Below are positions 29,725-38,832 of a stretch of 53,185 nt of DNA, piece after piece. The stretch is from Bacteroidota bacterium. GTDB lineage: Bacteria > Bacteroidota > Ignavibacteria > Kapaibacteriales > UBA2268. Under the pieces are notes generated by a model that worked only from the letters and a program-made list of their open reading frames with translations, ran no database searches and was not told the origin of the DNA. Numbering within the stretch: the first letter of the stretch is position 1; every line of letters starts with the position of its first letter. The position numbers and the translations under genes were made by a program. The stretch spans positions 1 through 53,185 of the forward strand of contig JAKIZO010000012.1 in assembly GCA_022707965.1 (NCBI GenBank), given 5' to 3'.

Positions 29725-32700
29725 ATGCAATTAGCAGCAGGAATTTGCATAGGTGCTTCAAGCGTTAAATTAGCGATTATCAGCCGAACAAACTCGGAAG
29801 GGTTTGCACTTCTTAATTGGGAAGTGCAATCGCACAATGGCAAACCGCAAGAAATCATCAAGCACTATTACGAAAAATATAATCTGGACGAAATTCCAAT
29901 TGCTTTCACGGGCAGGAAATTTAGGTCAATTATCAAGGCGACCAATATTTCAGAACCCGAAGCAACAGAAATTGCATACAGTTATTTATACGGTGCGGGC
30001 AAATTCGATGCTATTGCGTCGCTCGGAAGCGAAACTTTCCTTGTTTATACTCTCGACCCGTTTGGTAAAATTTCAGGTGTAATAACGAAAAATCAGTGTG
30101 CATCGGGGACGGGCGAATTTTTCCTGCAACAAATAAAGCGAATGAACCTTTCGCTCGATGAAGCAAACGAAATTACGCAAGATGCCCAACCTTTTCGTGT
30201 TTCGGGGCGCTGCTCGGTTTTCTGCAAGTCCGATTGCACCCACGCACTCAACAAAGGCGTGCCAAAGGCAGAAGTCGCCGCCGGGCTATCGCAAATGATT
30301 GCCGAAAAAGTACAGGAATTGCTCGAAAAGCAAAAAATAGAGCGTGTTTTGTTGCTTGGTGGCGTAACCCGCAACAGTGCTGTGATGAAATTTTTGCACG
30401 AGTTGTGCCCAGATGCGGAAGTTTCTCGTTTTTCGGAGGTTTTCGAAGCATTTGGTGCTGCAATTTACGCCTGCGAAAAGAATATCGAGCCAATTTCTGA
30501 TTGCGAGCTAATTTTCAAAAGCAAAGAAAGTTCATTTGCGTTTTTGCCACCGCTTGCGAATTATTCGGACAAAGTTAGGTTCGAGCAAATCAACATTCGC
30601 CGTGCAAAGGAAGGCGAACGCTGCATCATTGGGCTGGATGTGGGTTCGACAACGACAAAAGCAGTAGCAATAAGCACCGAGACAAAGGAAATACTTGCGA
30701 AGTCTTATCTTTACACATACGGCAATCCAATCGAGGCGGCAAAAAATTGCTATCGTGAGCTTCGGACGCAATTGCCTGGAAGCGTTCAAATCATTGGCAT
30801 TGGAACAACGGGTTCGGGACGCCACATTGCTGCACTTCACGCAGAAACCGAGGCAGTAATTAACGAAATTACGGCACACTCGACTGCGGCAGTGCATTTC
30901 GATTCTGCTGTGGATACAATTTTCGAAATTGGTGGTCAGGACGCAAAATATACCTACATAGTCAATCGAGTGCCTGCCGATTACGCAATGAACGAGGCTT
31001 GTTCGGCAGGAACGGGTTCGTTTCTGGAAGAAGCAGCTAATGAAAGCCTGAAAGTTGCTTTGCGCGAAATTGAGCCACTGGCAATGAGTGCCGACCGACC
31101 GCCAAATTTTAGCGACCAGTGCGCCGCTTTCATCGGCTCGGACATAAAAACTGCACAGCAGGAAGGAATTTCACGAGAAAATATAGTGGCGGGACTTGTA
31201 TATTCTATCTGTATGAACTACGCTAACCGCGTCAAAGGCAGTCGTCCCGTCGGCAACAAGATATTTATGCAGGGCGGTGTGTGCTATAATCGCGCTGTGC
31301 CAATTGCAATGGCTGCCATCACAGGCAAAGAAATTATCGTTCCGCCTGAACCCGGGCTTATGGGTGCTTATGGCGTTGCCTTAGACGTATTGAATAAAAT
31401 CAATCTTGGCATATACAGAGAGAAAACATTCGACCTTGATGTTCTGATAAATCGTGAAGTGATTTACAAAAAGCCTTTCATTTGCCGTGGTGGCAAAGAA
31501 AAATGCGACCTGAAATGCACAATTAACCTGATACAAATCGAGAACCGCACTTATCCTTTTGGTGGTGCTTGCGATAAATATTACTCAATAAATCTCAAAC
31601 GCGATGCAAACATACGTAAATACGACTATGTTTCCTTGCGAAATCAATTGTTCTTCGAAAAATATGCACCCGAAAGCGAACTACCGCAAGGTGCGAAAAC
31701 AATCGGAATAAACAATTCATTTTTGACGCACTCGCTTTATCCGCTGTTTTACAACTTTTTCACTCGATTGGGCTTTCGGGTAGTAATTCCCGAAAAACCT
31801 GATAAAAAAGGATTTGAGCGGGAAATTTCCTCGTTTTGTTTCCCGGCGCAACTTTCGCTTGGGTTGATGGAAGAACTGCTTAATATGAAACCCGATTATA
31901 TATTTTTGCCTGCTGTATTTGAGATAAATGTAGGGGACAATCTGCCGCAAAGGCTTGATTTTAATTGCACTTGTGTATTTGTAAGTGGCGAAGCGTTCTT
32001 TTTGCGGCAGGCGTTCAAAGATAGATTGCAGAATATTCCAGTTTTGACTGAGAATTTCAATTTTGCGAATGGTTTCGAGCAAGAATTAGATAAATTTAGC
32101 AATATTGCAGCAAAAATTGGCGTTACAAGCAAAGAGAAAGTTCGTGAGGCGCTCGAATTTGCTATTGAGATGCAACGCCGCTGCCAGCAAGAAGCATACT
32201 TGCTTGGCAGGCAAGCACTTGAAGAAATTGAGCAATCACCTGACAAATTTGGCGTTGTGCTTGTGGGTCGCCACTATAATTCGTTCCCTGATTTCGCAAA
32301 TAAGGGAATACCGCAGAAGTATGCTTCGCGAGGGATTTACGTACTGCCGTTCGACCTGTTCGATTGCTCGTCGGAAAAAATCGACGATGATATGTTCTGG
32401 GAGGCAGGCAAAAGAATTTTGCGTATTGGCAAATTTATCAAAAAGCATAATCGGCTGTTTGCAACTTACATAACCAATTTCTCTTGCGGTCCCGATTCGA
32501 TGATTATCAGTTCGTTTCGGCACATAATGAAGGACAAGCCGTCGCTAACGCTCGAACTGGACAGCCATTCTGCCGATGCGGGAATAAACACTCGTATTGA
32601 TGCCTCGATTGATATTATCAACAACTATCAGAGGATAAGCAAGAGTTCGCAACCGAAAGCAATAAATTTAGCACGAATTGAATTTGCTGAACCCGTTGCT

Positions 32701-34071
32701 CGATTTGTTACGTCTTCGGGGAAAGTAGTTCCTCTCGACGACCCAAGCGTAGAGATATTAATTCCATCGATGGGGGAGCTCTCGGCAAAATTCTTTGCTG
32801 CTGCACTTCGAACATTAGGCTTTCGGGCAAAAGCGCTGGAAGTGCCGACACCCGAAGTGTTGCAGCTCGGTCGGGCAAATTGCACGGGCAAAGAATGCCT
32901 GCCGCTTATAATAATGGTTGGTTTGCTAATGGATTACATTGAAAACCGTTGGGACGGCAAAACAAATCTTGCATATTTCACGGTGCAAGGTGCGGGCAAT
33001 TGCCGATTGGGGCAATATCCTGTGTATATTCGTCAGTTGCTCGAACGGCGCGGCATTGAAAATGTAGCGCAAATGGTGTTGATGAACGAGGACGGATTTG
33101 CCGGGCTTGGCGAAAACTTTGCTCTGCGTGGAATTCAAGCAATTCTTGCCGCTGATATTATCGAGGACATACGCAACGCAATTCTGGCTAATGCAGAAAA
33201 CCCCGACGAAGGAATTGAAATTTTCTACAAAGAGTATGATAAACTCATTCAAGATTACGAAAATGCACCCGAACAAATATACAGCCATCTGGAAAAGTTT
33301 GCTATTGCTTTGAAGCACCAAATTCCTGCAAGAATACCAATAGAAAAATCGCGCTATATTGCCTTTGTTGGTGAAATTTACGTCCGACGCGACCATTTTG
33401 CCCATAAGTGGCTGAACGAGTATTTTGCAAAACGAGGATTTATTCTGCTTCCAGCTCATATTTCGGAATGGATATTCTATGTAGATTACCTGTTGCAAAT
33501 AGATTTGCTCGAAAGCGAAAAGTCGCTTCGGAAGAAGTTCGAACGGCAAATACGCAATTTCTTTATGCGCGATGCCGAACGAAAAATCAAGAAAACGCTC
33601 GAAAAAAGTGGTTACTACAAGTTTCATCGCACAGAAATTGAGCCGATTTTGAAGCATAGCCGCCATCTGCTGCCGTATGAATTCAAAGGCGAGCCCGGAT
33701 TGACTTTGGGGATTGCTCTCAAAGATGGACTTGAAAAATACTGCGGAATAATAAATTTCGGTCCTTTCACCTGTATGCCTACACGATTTTCAGAGGCAGT
33801 AGGGCTTCCCGAAATGAACAAGGAAGGGAAAATTCGGGCAAAATTGCAGTGCAATCAGGATATTTCATTCGCAAGCATTTTTGATGGAATAGAGCAAATA
33901 CCATTTTTGACAATCGAAACAGACGGCAATGTTTATTCGCAAATAATTGAGGCACGGCTCGAAACGTTTGCACTTGCTGCCGAAAGAGTTGCCCAAGCAC
34001 GTGAGCGACGAACAAACGGGGTGCAAAATTTAAGTTTTAGGCAACGAGTTAGCAAATTTTTCGGTGATTAG
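29725..34071 (+). CDS. Acyl-CoA dehydratase activase-like protein, two ASKHA domains plus DUF2229-like part
   Basis: A 1448-residue protein with two BadF/BadG/BcrA/BcrD-type ATPase domains. The first (about 1-250) has KNQCASGTGEFF, GRCSVFCKSDCTH and LLLGGVTRNSAV. The second (about 300-560) has GLDVGSTTTKAVAI, GIGTTGSGR, EIGGQDAKY, NEACSAGTGSFLEEAA and QCAAFIGSDI. The cysteines in CASGTG and CSAGTG match the iron-sulfur ligands of 2-hydroxyacyl-CoA dehydratase activators. The remaining ~850 residues resemble the DUF2229 and dehydratase-subunit-like regions of the long activase fusion proteins; NCTGKECLPL holds further cysteines. The family couples ATP hydrolysis to low-potential electron transfer; this protein's substrate is unknown. 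Its end overlaps a convergent glycosyltransferase gene by 42 bp. Confidence 0.88.
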   Translation: MQLAAGICIGASSVKLAIISRTNSEGFALLNWEVQSHNGKPQEIIKHYYEKYNLDEIPIAFTGRKFRSIIKATNISEPEATEIAYSYLYGAGKFDAIASLGSETFLVYTLDPFGKISGVITKNQCASGTGEFFLQQIKRMNLSLDEANEITQDAQPFRVSGRCSVFCKSDCTHALNKGVPKAEVAAGLSQMIAEKVQELLEKQKIERVLLLGGVTRNSAVMKFLHELCPDAEVSRFSEVFEAFGAAIYACEKNIEPISDCELIFKSKESSFAFLPPLANYSDKVRFEQINIRRAKEGERCIIGLDVGSTTTKAVAISTETKEILAKSYLYTYGNPIEAAKNCYRELRTQLPGSVQIIGIGTTGSGRHIAALHAETEAVINEITAHSTAAVHFDSAVDTIFEIGGQDAKYTYIVNRVPADYAMNEACSAGTGSFLEEAANESLKVALREIEPLAMSADRPPNFSDQCAAFIGSDIKTAQQEGISRENIVAGLVYSICMNYANRVKGSRPVGNKIFMQGGVCYNRAVPIAMAAITGKEIIVPPEPGLMGAYGVALDVLNKINLGIYREKTFDLDVLINREVIYKKPFICRGGKEKCDLKCTINLIQIENRTYPFGGACDKYYSINLKRDANIRKYDYVSLRNQLFFEKYAPESELPQGAKTIGINNSFLTHSLYPLFYNFFTRLGFRVVIPEKPDKKGFEREISSFCFPAQLSLGLMEELLNMKPDYIFLPAVFEINVGDNLPQRLDFNCTCVFVSGEAFFLRQAFKDRLQNIPVLTENFNFANGFEQELDKFSNIAAKIGVTSKEKVREALEFAIEMQRRCQQEAYLLGRQALEEIEQSPDKFGVVLVGRHYNSFPDFANKGIPQKYASRGIYVLPFDLFDCSSEKIDDDMFWEAGKRILRIGKFIKKHNRLFATYITNFSCGPDSMIISSFRHIMKDKPSLTLELDSHSADAGINTRIDASIDIINNYQRISKSSQPKAINLARIEFAEPVARFVTSSGKVVPLDDPSVEILIPSMGELSAKFFAAALRTLGFRAKALEVPTPEVLQLGRANCTGKECLPLIIMVGLLMDYIENRWDGKTNLAYFTVQGAGNCRLGQYPVYIRQLLERRGIENVAQMVLMNEDGFAGLGENFALRGIQAILAADIIEDIRNAILANAENPDEGIEIFYKEYDKLIQDYENAPEQIYSHLEKFAIALKHQIPARIPIEKSRYIAFVGEIYVRRDHFAHKWLNEYFAKRGFILLPAHISEWIFYVDYLLQIDLLESEKSLRKKFERQIRNFFMRDAERKIKKTLEKSGYYKFHRTEIEPILKHSRHLLPYEFKGEPGLTLGIALKDGLEKYCGIINFGPFTCMPTRFSEAVGLPEMNKEGKIRAKLQCNQDISFASIFDGIEQIPFLTIETDGNVYSQIIEARLETFALAAERVAQARERRTNGVQNLSFRQRVSKFFGD

Positions 34072-35064
34072 TTGATAAACGTATTCGGGTTTGATTAGTT
34101 TCATACAATTGTGATGCCCAAGCGGGCAACGGCGACCGCCGTGCTTGCTGCAAGGGCGGCAATCGAGTTCGACTTCGAGCATTTTGTCGTTCTGCCGATA
34201 AGGGAAGCAACCAAATTGCCGAACAGTAGGACCGAAGAAAGCAAAAACGTCCGTCCCAACTGCGTTTGCAATATGCAAAGGACTGCTATCATTGCAAATA
34301 AGCAAATCCATCTCGGCAATCAGTGCAGCTGATTCAAGCAAATTTAATTTTCCAGCAAAATTGAAAGCGTTTGGATTCTGTGCGTAAGAGATAATTTTTT
34401 CGCAAAGTTCGTTTTCCTGCTGGCTGCCGATGAAAAATACATCGACTTTCGCCGAACGAAGCAATTTTGTAAGTTCGGCGTAATATTCCCAGGACCATTT
34501 TTTTGTTTCCCAGACCGAGCCAGGAGCAATTGCTATTTTTCTATTTTCGGGGTTGCAGCAACTTTCGATAATTTCTTTTGCTTTTGACATTTCTGCTTCG
34601 GAAAGAAAAATTTCGGTGCTATCGGTAAAAGTTTTATTGCTGAGCGGTTCAAGTAATTTAAGAACTCGCAGACGGTTGTGCAAACCTTTCGGCAGAAGCA
34701 CTTTATCAGTTGCAAAAGGCAAACGACGGTAGCCGATGCGACGGACAATTCCCGAAAGAAGCAAAATCAAGGCGCTTGTGTATGAACTTTGCACTGAAAT
34801 ACCGATATCATATTTTTCTTTGCGAAATCGGTTGATAATTTGAAAGAAGTTGAAAATTTTACGGAAAAAGCCGCTTTTTTTGTCGAAAGCGTAAATATTA
34901 TCAATGTATGGATTATATTTAAGAATTATCGCAGATTGTGGAATAACGAGTGCATCAATTTGTGCTTTGGGAAAGACTTCACGCAAAGCACGGAAAATTG
35001 GAGTGGTCATAATAAGGTCGCCGATGAAAGCAGTTTGAATAACCAGGATTTTCATATTATTCAT
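34030..35064 (-). CDS. waaF: Glycosyltransferase family 9 (heptosyltransferase II-like)
   Basis: GT9 enzymes add ADP-heptose to the lipopolysaccharide core. The 344-residue protein opens KILVIQTAFIGDLIMTTPIFRALRE, the acceptor-domain hallmark. It continues with IAIAPGSVWETKKWSWEYYAEL and the donor-site run LLICNDSSPLHIANAVGTDVFAFFGPT. The cysteine pairs in CRPCSKHGGRRCPLGHHNC are typical of WaaF-type proteins. The start overlaps the preceding GT4 gene by 8 bp; an in-frame ATG at 35055 is an alternative. It belongs to the surface-glycan cluster up to 40 kb. Heptose versus another sugar is inferred from family resemblance. Confidence 0.85.
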   Translation of the reverse strand: MNNMKILVIQTAFIGDLIMTTPIFRALREVFPKAQIDALVIPQSAIILKYNPYIDNIYAFDKKSGFFRKIFNFFQIINRFRKEKYDIGISVQSSYTSALILLLSGIVRRIGYRRLPFATDKVLLPKGLHNRLRVLKLLEPLSNKTFTDSTEIFLSEAEMSKAKEIIESCCNPENRKIAIAPGSVWETKKWSWEYYAELTKLLRSAKVDVFFIGSQQENELCEKIISYAQNPNAFNFAGKLNLLESAALIAEMDLLICNDSSPLHIANAVGTDVFAFFGPTVRQFGCFPYRQNDKMLEVELDCRPCSKHGGRRCPLGHHNCMKLIKPEYVYQLITEKFANSLPKT

Positions 35065-36133
35065 TCAGAATTTCGTAATACAGACAAATATTTGCTTCGA
35101 CAGTTTTATTTATGTCGAAATCTTTGACAATTTCGAGCGAACGAGCACCGAAGCGGCGACGTAAATCTGCATCATTGGCAAGGCGGCGGAAGAGTTCGGC
35201 AAGTTCGGTGGGGCTGTCGGGTGCCACAAGGAAGCCGTTCTCGCCATCGCGAACTGCTTCGGGAATACCACCGACAGCAGTTGCAACAACAGGCAAGCCA
35301 ACCGACATAGCATCGAGCAGCGAAGTGCCAAGCCCTTCTTTTTTCGAGACAAGAGTGAAAATATCGAATGCTTTGAGATAATCGCCAACGTTTGTTCGGT
35401 AGCCTTCGAAATAGAAATTATTGAGCGAATGTTCCGCTGCGAGCTTTTTCATTTGCTCGAAAAGCACACCATCGCCAAGTGCAACAAAGGCAATAGGTTC
35501 GTCTTTGAGCAGTGCAGCGGTTTCAATCAGTAGCGGGTAGTTTTTGTGTCCCGAGAAAGCTGCAATTGTGCCAATAACTATTTTACCTTGAAACTTATTG
35601 CGAACTGATGAGCCATCGCAATTGCTGAATTTGCTCAAATCAATTCCGCTACGTATTGTTGCAAGTCGATTATCGGGGAAACCGCAACCAAGCAGAACAT
35701 TGCGGATAGCATCGGAAATGCAGATTATTTTTGCAACTCTTTTGTTGAGATATTTCCTGCGATTGAAAAAAGTAAGTTTCACGGGAAAATCCACTCGACG
35801 CGAAGCAACAATTTTCACAATCGGATTGAACAAAGTCGATAGAACCGCGATGCTAAGGCTATGCGAGCAGTGGCAATGAAGAATGTTGTAGTCGTAGGTT
35901 TTGGCAATTTGAGCAATTTTGCGAGCTGAGAGTGCATCCAATTCATTGCGAAACGGAATCTCGAAACGCGGCAGGTTCAAATTTCTCAATTTTTCGGCAA
36001 AAGACGAAGCAGTCGATACGCAAATATTTGTTGCGAACCCCTGATTTAGCATTGATTGATAAAGGTAAAGTGCTTGCTGCTGCCCACCGCGCCAGGTGCG
36101 ACCAGCGTCTATATGTAGCACGCGGGGTGTCAT
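35057..36133 (-). CDS. Glycosyltransferase family 4
   Basis: A 358-residue GT-B glycosyltransferase. RTWRGGQQQALYLYQSM is the acceptor-side glycine loop, IRSGIDLSKFSN is the linker, and KKEGLGTSLLDAMSVGLPVVATAVGGIPEAV is the donor-binding E-x7-E-type region with the conserved PVVA segment. Cytoplasmic or membrane-associated. It overlaps the GT2 gene by 4 bp and the GT9 gene by 8 bp, so the three are tightly coupled. It probably builds lipopolysaccharide core or O-antigen; the sugar is unknown. Confidence 0.88.
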   Translation of the reverse strand: MTPRVLHIDAGRTWRGGQQQALYLYQSMLNQGFATNICVSTASSFAEKLRNLNLPRFEIPFRNELDALSARKIAQIAKTYDYNILHCHCSHSLSIAVLSTLFNPIVKIVASRRVDFPVKLTFFNRRKYLNKRVAKIICISDAIRNVLLGCGFPDNRLATIRSGIDLSKFSNCDGSSVRNKFQGKIVIGTIAAFSGHKNYPLLIETAALLKDEPIAFVALGDGVLFEQMKKLAAEHSLNNFYFEGYRTNVGDYLKAFDIFTLVSKKEGLGTSLLDAMSVGLPVVATAVGGIPEAVRDGENGFLVAPDSPTELAELFRRLANDADLRRRFGARSLEIVKDFDINKTVEANICLYYEILNE

Positions 36134-36870
36134 TTACTTTGCTTTTCGATAATTTTCAAATACTTCAAGGCAACACCGAAAGCAGAGATGAAGGATAGAA
36201 TTAGTCCGTTGCGACCGTCGAGAAAACCGCGTTCGAGCAAATACATTTTGCAGAATTTAGCGATGAAGCCGAGGAAAGGTTTGCAAAAACTGTATTTTTT
36301 CCCTGTGAGCTGTTCGGCGGCAATATCGGTGTAGAAATCTATTTTTTGCAGGTGCGATTTTATCGTCGGGTAAGTGTAATGATATATTGGTTCGTAGATT
36401 GTGCCGATGGGACAATTGCCGACGACGCTTTCGTGAAGCGGCTTATCGTTGAAATTAGCGTGTTTGCGGTTGAAAAGGCGTTTTGGAAAATCGCGTTGCC
36501 AACCGCAATAGTTTATCATTTTACCCAGATAGAAAGACTTACGCTTAATACGATAGAGGAAGAATTCGGGGTTTTGTATGATTTTTTGAATGCGTTGTTT
36601 GAGTTCGTCGCTCGCAACTTCATCGGCATCGATAGAGAAAATCCAGTCGTTCGAGGCAAGTTCAGTAGCGCGGCGTTTGGCAAGCCCGAAGCCCTTCCAT
36701 TCGTCAAGAGTGAAGACTTTTGCCCCGAGCGAGCGAGCAATTTCGCAGGTGCGGTCGGTCGAACCCGTATCGAGCAGAACAATTTCATCGACAAAGTCGA
36801 GCGAACGCAAGCACCGAGAGATATTCTTTTCTTCGTTTTTAGCAATTATAACAGCAGAGAGATTGAGCAT
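36130..36870 (-). CDS. Glycosyltransferase family 2 (WaaE/KdtX-like)
   Basis: A 246-residue GT-A enzyme. It opens LSAVIIAKNEEKNISRCLRSL. Other features are DEIVLLDTGSTDRT at the nucleotide site and IFSIDADEVASDEL carrying the DxD-type metal ligands. The stretch WQRDFPKRLFNRKHANF is typical of the small LPS-core GT2 group that includes WaaE/KdtX. A hydrophobic C-terminal stretch suggests membrane association. Its ATG lies 21 bp after the end of the restriction gene, and its end overlaps the GT4 gene by 4 bp. Confidence 0.85.
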   Translation of the reverse strand: MLNLSAVIIAKNEEKNISRCLRSLDFVDEIVLLDTGSTDRTCEIARSLGAKVFTLDEWKGFGLAKRRATELASNDWIFSIDADEVASDELKQRIQKIIQNPEFFLYRIKRKSFYLGKMINYCGWQRDFPKRLFNRKHANFNDKPLHESVVGNCPIGTIYEPIYHYTYPTIKSHLQKIDFYTDIAAEQLTGKKYSFCKPFLGFIAKFCKMYLLERGFLDGRNGLILSFISAFGVALKYLKIIEKQSK

Positions 36871-36891
36871 AGTAATTCAACTTCGAAAATT

Positions 36892-37560
36892 TCAAACTAT
36901 TCCTTCGGCTAAAAGAATTGTCCCGTGATTGTATGAATATAAGCGATTATTATCAGAATTGAATTCGTATTTCACGTCAACTAAAAGTTTTTCGATAGAG
37001 AGTATTTTGTAAGTTTTACATTTATAAACAAGGTTTCCACCGATTGTATAATCTGAATAAATCTCGTAGGATAAAACAAGGTGCGGTGCATCATAAATTA
37101 CTTTAAAATCTTCTGACGGTGATAGGTAAAAACTTCTTTGCGATGAACTCACAGTATCCTCGTTGAAGGTTTTACATTCGAGATAAAAAGGTGTATTTTC
37201 AAAAATAAGCAATAAATCCGGATAGCCCGCAGATTTATGTTTTTTAGTTTTAGTAGATGGTGTCTCGGCGAGAATACCAAATTTGCCAAGAGCTTCTTTT
37301 ACAAAAATTTCAATATCATTGCCAACTTCATTAGGTCTTGGACGTTGAATGCCTTGTTTGTTGATTTCTTTACCTGCACTAAGAGCTGCCTTTTTCAACT
37401 TTGAAAGAAAAGATTTGTGTATTTCATTATTCTTATCGAACTGCAAAACTTTTTTATCCGAAATAGCTTCAATCACAACGTTTAGAGGTATGTTTTTCAA
37501 TGGTTGCAACATTTGTTTTATTATACTTTCGAGTTTGCGGGTATATTCTTCATTTGTCAT
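36892..37560 (-). CDS. Probable type II restriction endonuclease, PD-(D/E)xK fold
   Basis: This 222-residue protein carries a PD-(D/E)xK-like site: YPDLLLI then FYLECKTFN, giving the PD...E-x-K triad at about residues 131-150. RPRPNEVGNDIEIFVKEAL precedes it, a helix pattern I associate with type II restriction enzymes. It overlaps the stop codon of the methyltransferase gene by 4 bp (ATGA), a standard restriction-modification arrangement. Its base composition is more AT-rich than the flanking glycosyltransferase genes, suggesting transfer. The recognition sequence cannot be predicted from what I see. Confidence 0.78.
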   Translation of the reverse strand: MTNEEYTRKLESIIKQMLQPLKNIPLNVVIEAISDKKVLQFDKNNEIHKSFLSKLKKAALSAGKEINKQGIQRPRPNEVGNDIEIFVKEALGKFGILAETPSTKTKKHKSAGYPDLLLIFENTPFYLECKTFNEDTVSSSQRSFYLSPSEDFKVIYDAPHLVLSYEIYSDYTIGGNLVYKCKTYKILSIEKLLVDVKYEFNSDNNRLYSYNHGTILLAEGIV

Positions 37561-38807
37561 AACGAACCATCCTTTTTGAAAATCAAAATGTGCTCTTTTT
37601 TCATTACGTTATAAAGCCCAAAAATAATCTTATCTATATTATTTTCGAGTGAGAAACCTAATTTTTTCATATATTCAATAGTAAACTCGACGGTTTTGAC
37701 CTCATTGCCTTGATAAGTCGCATTACCGATAACAATAACGGCAAATTTTCCTGGTTTAAGAACTCTGTAAATTTCGTTATATGTTTTTTCCATATCTTCG
37801 TTATAAAGATTGAGTTTATTTTTTCCGTTTCCTCTTACTCCAATAAAGTTTTCTCTTAATTCAGAAACATTAAAACCTAAATCTGAAAGCGAATGTTCGT
37901 CGTTCTGGACATAATCAAGAGCGATAGAGTATGGCGGAGATGTGATTATTCCATCAACAGAATTATCGGGCAAATCAACATTCCTTGCATCACCAATATT
38001 GATAGAAATGTTTCCCAAATTAAGTTCTAATTTATCTTTAATTTCTAAGTAGAATTTCACGGACTTTATCATAAGGTCTAAATTTTTGACAAAAGAGGTC
38101 GAGAAATTTCGGTTTCTTCTTGAATTATCGCTAACAGCAACAAGACGAGCTAATTTGTAGAAATCTTTTGCAGTTTCGTTTTCAGTTAAATCGTCAAGCA
38201 TTTCGTAGTAGTTTTTTTCGATACTAAATAAGTTAGTTGAAATGCTATCGGTAACTTTCCCCTTCAAACTTAAAATTTCATCGAAAGCAAAAATTGATTG
38301 AGTTTTAACCTTACCTTGTATAACACAAAGTGGTGAGACATCAATTCCAATTAAATTTACTCCCAGCAGTTGAGCTTCGAGGGCAGTAGTTCCACTTCCC
38401 GAAAAAGGTTCAAACAAAGTATCGCCTTCTTTTAGACCAATAATGTTTATAAGAGCTCTTATCATTTGTGGGTGAAATTTCCCTTTATAAGGATAAATCC
38501 AGTGAGTAAGGTACTGATTGATTGAAGAAGTGGTATTTTTCTCAATAATATGATAATAGTCAGTGTAGAATTTATCGACTGTTTTAAAATATGAACTTTT
38601 TGTTTTTACAAGTTCGATTGTATCAATCGATTTATTTAAAATTTCGAATTCTCTTAATCCGTTTGTGGTTTTATATTGAATTCCGAGCGAAGATAATTCC
38701 AATTCAGCAAGTGAAAGTTCATAGATAAATTGAACGTTATCAAGAAGAACTAAATCAGATTTTTTCAAAATCTCAGTAGCATTCGTATTGCTTTTTTTGT
38801 TTGTCAT
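37557..38807 (-). CDS. DNA methyltransferase of a type II restriction-modification system
   Basis: A 416-residue DNA methyltransferase. The cofactor motif I region is TLFEPFSGSGTTALEAQLLG (about 135-155) and the catalytic motif IV is TSPPY (about 289-293), followed by VIVIGNATYQG. The SPPY form is common in N4-cytosine enzymes, with N6-adenine possible. Motif I precedes motif IV in the chain. HWIYPYKGKFHPQMIRALI before motif I is typical of this group. The gene is AT-rich, starts about 25 bp after a glycosyltransferase stop and overlaps the endonuclease gene, so it is the protecting partner. Confidence 0.88.
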   Translation of the reverse strand: MTNKKSNTNATEILKKSDLVLLDNVQFIYELSLAELELSSLGIQYKTTNGLREFEILNKSIDTIELVKTKSSYFKTVDKFYTDYYHIIEKNTTSSINQYLTHWIYPYKGKFHPQMIRALINIIGLKEGDTLFEPFSGSGTTALEAQLLGVNLIGIDVSPLCVIQGKVKTQSIFAFDEILSLKGKVTDSISTNLFSIEKNYYEMLDDLTENETAKDFYKLARLVAVSDNSRRNRNFSTSFVKNLDLMIKSVKFYLEIKDKLELNLGNISINIGDARNVDLPDNSVDGIITSPPYSIALDYVQNDEHSLSDLGFNVSELRENFIGVRGNGKNKLNLYNEDMEKTYNEIYRVLKPGKFAVIVIGNATYQGNEVKTVEFTIEYMKKLGFSLENNIDKIIFGLYNVMKKEHILIFKKDGSL

Positions 38808-38832
38808 CGAATATCCATTTAAGATAAAAAAA

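Noticed and set aside
32926..33666. A 246-codon minus-strand frame
   Set aside because: It is antisense to the acyl-CoA activase gene, has no ribosome binding site or recognisable domain, and the plus-strand protein is clearly real there.
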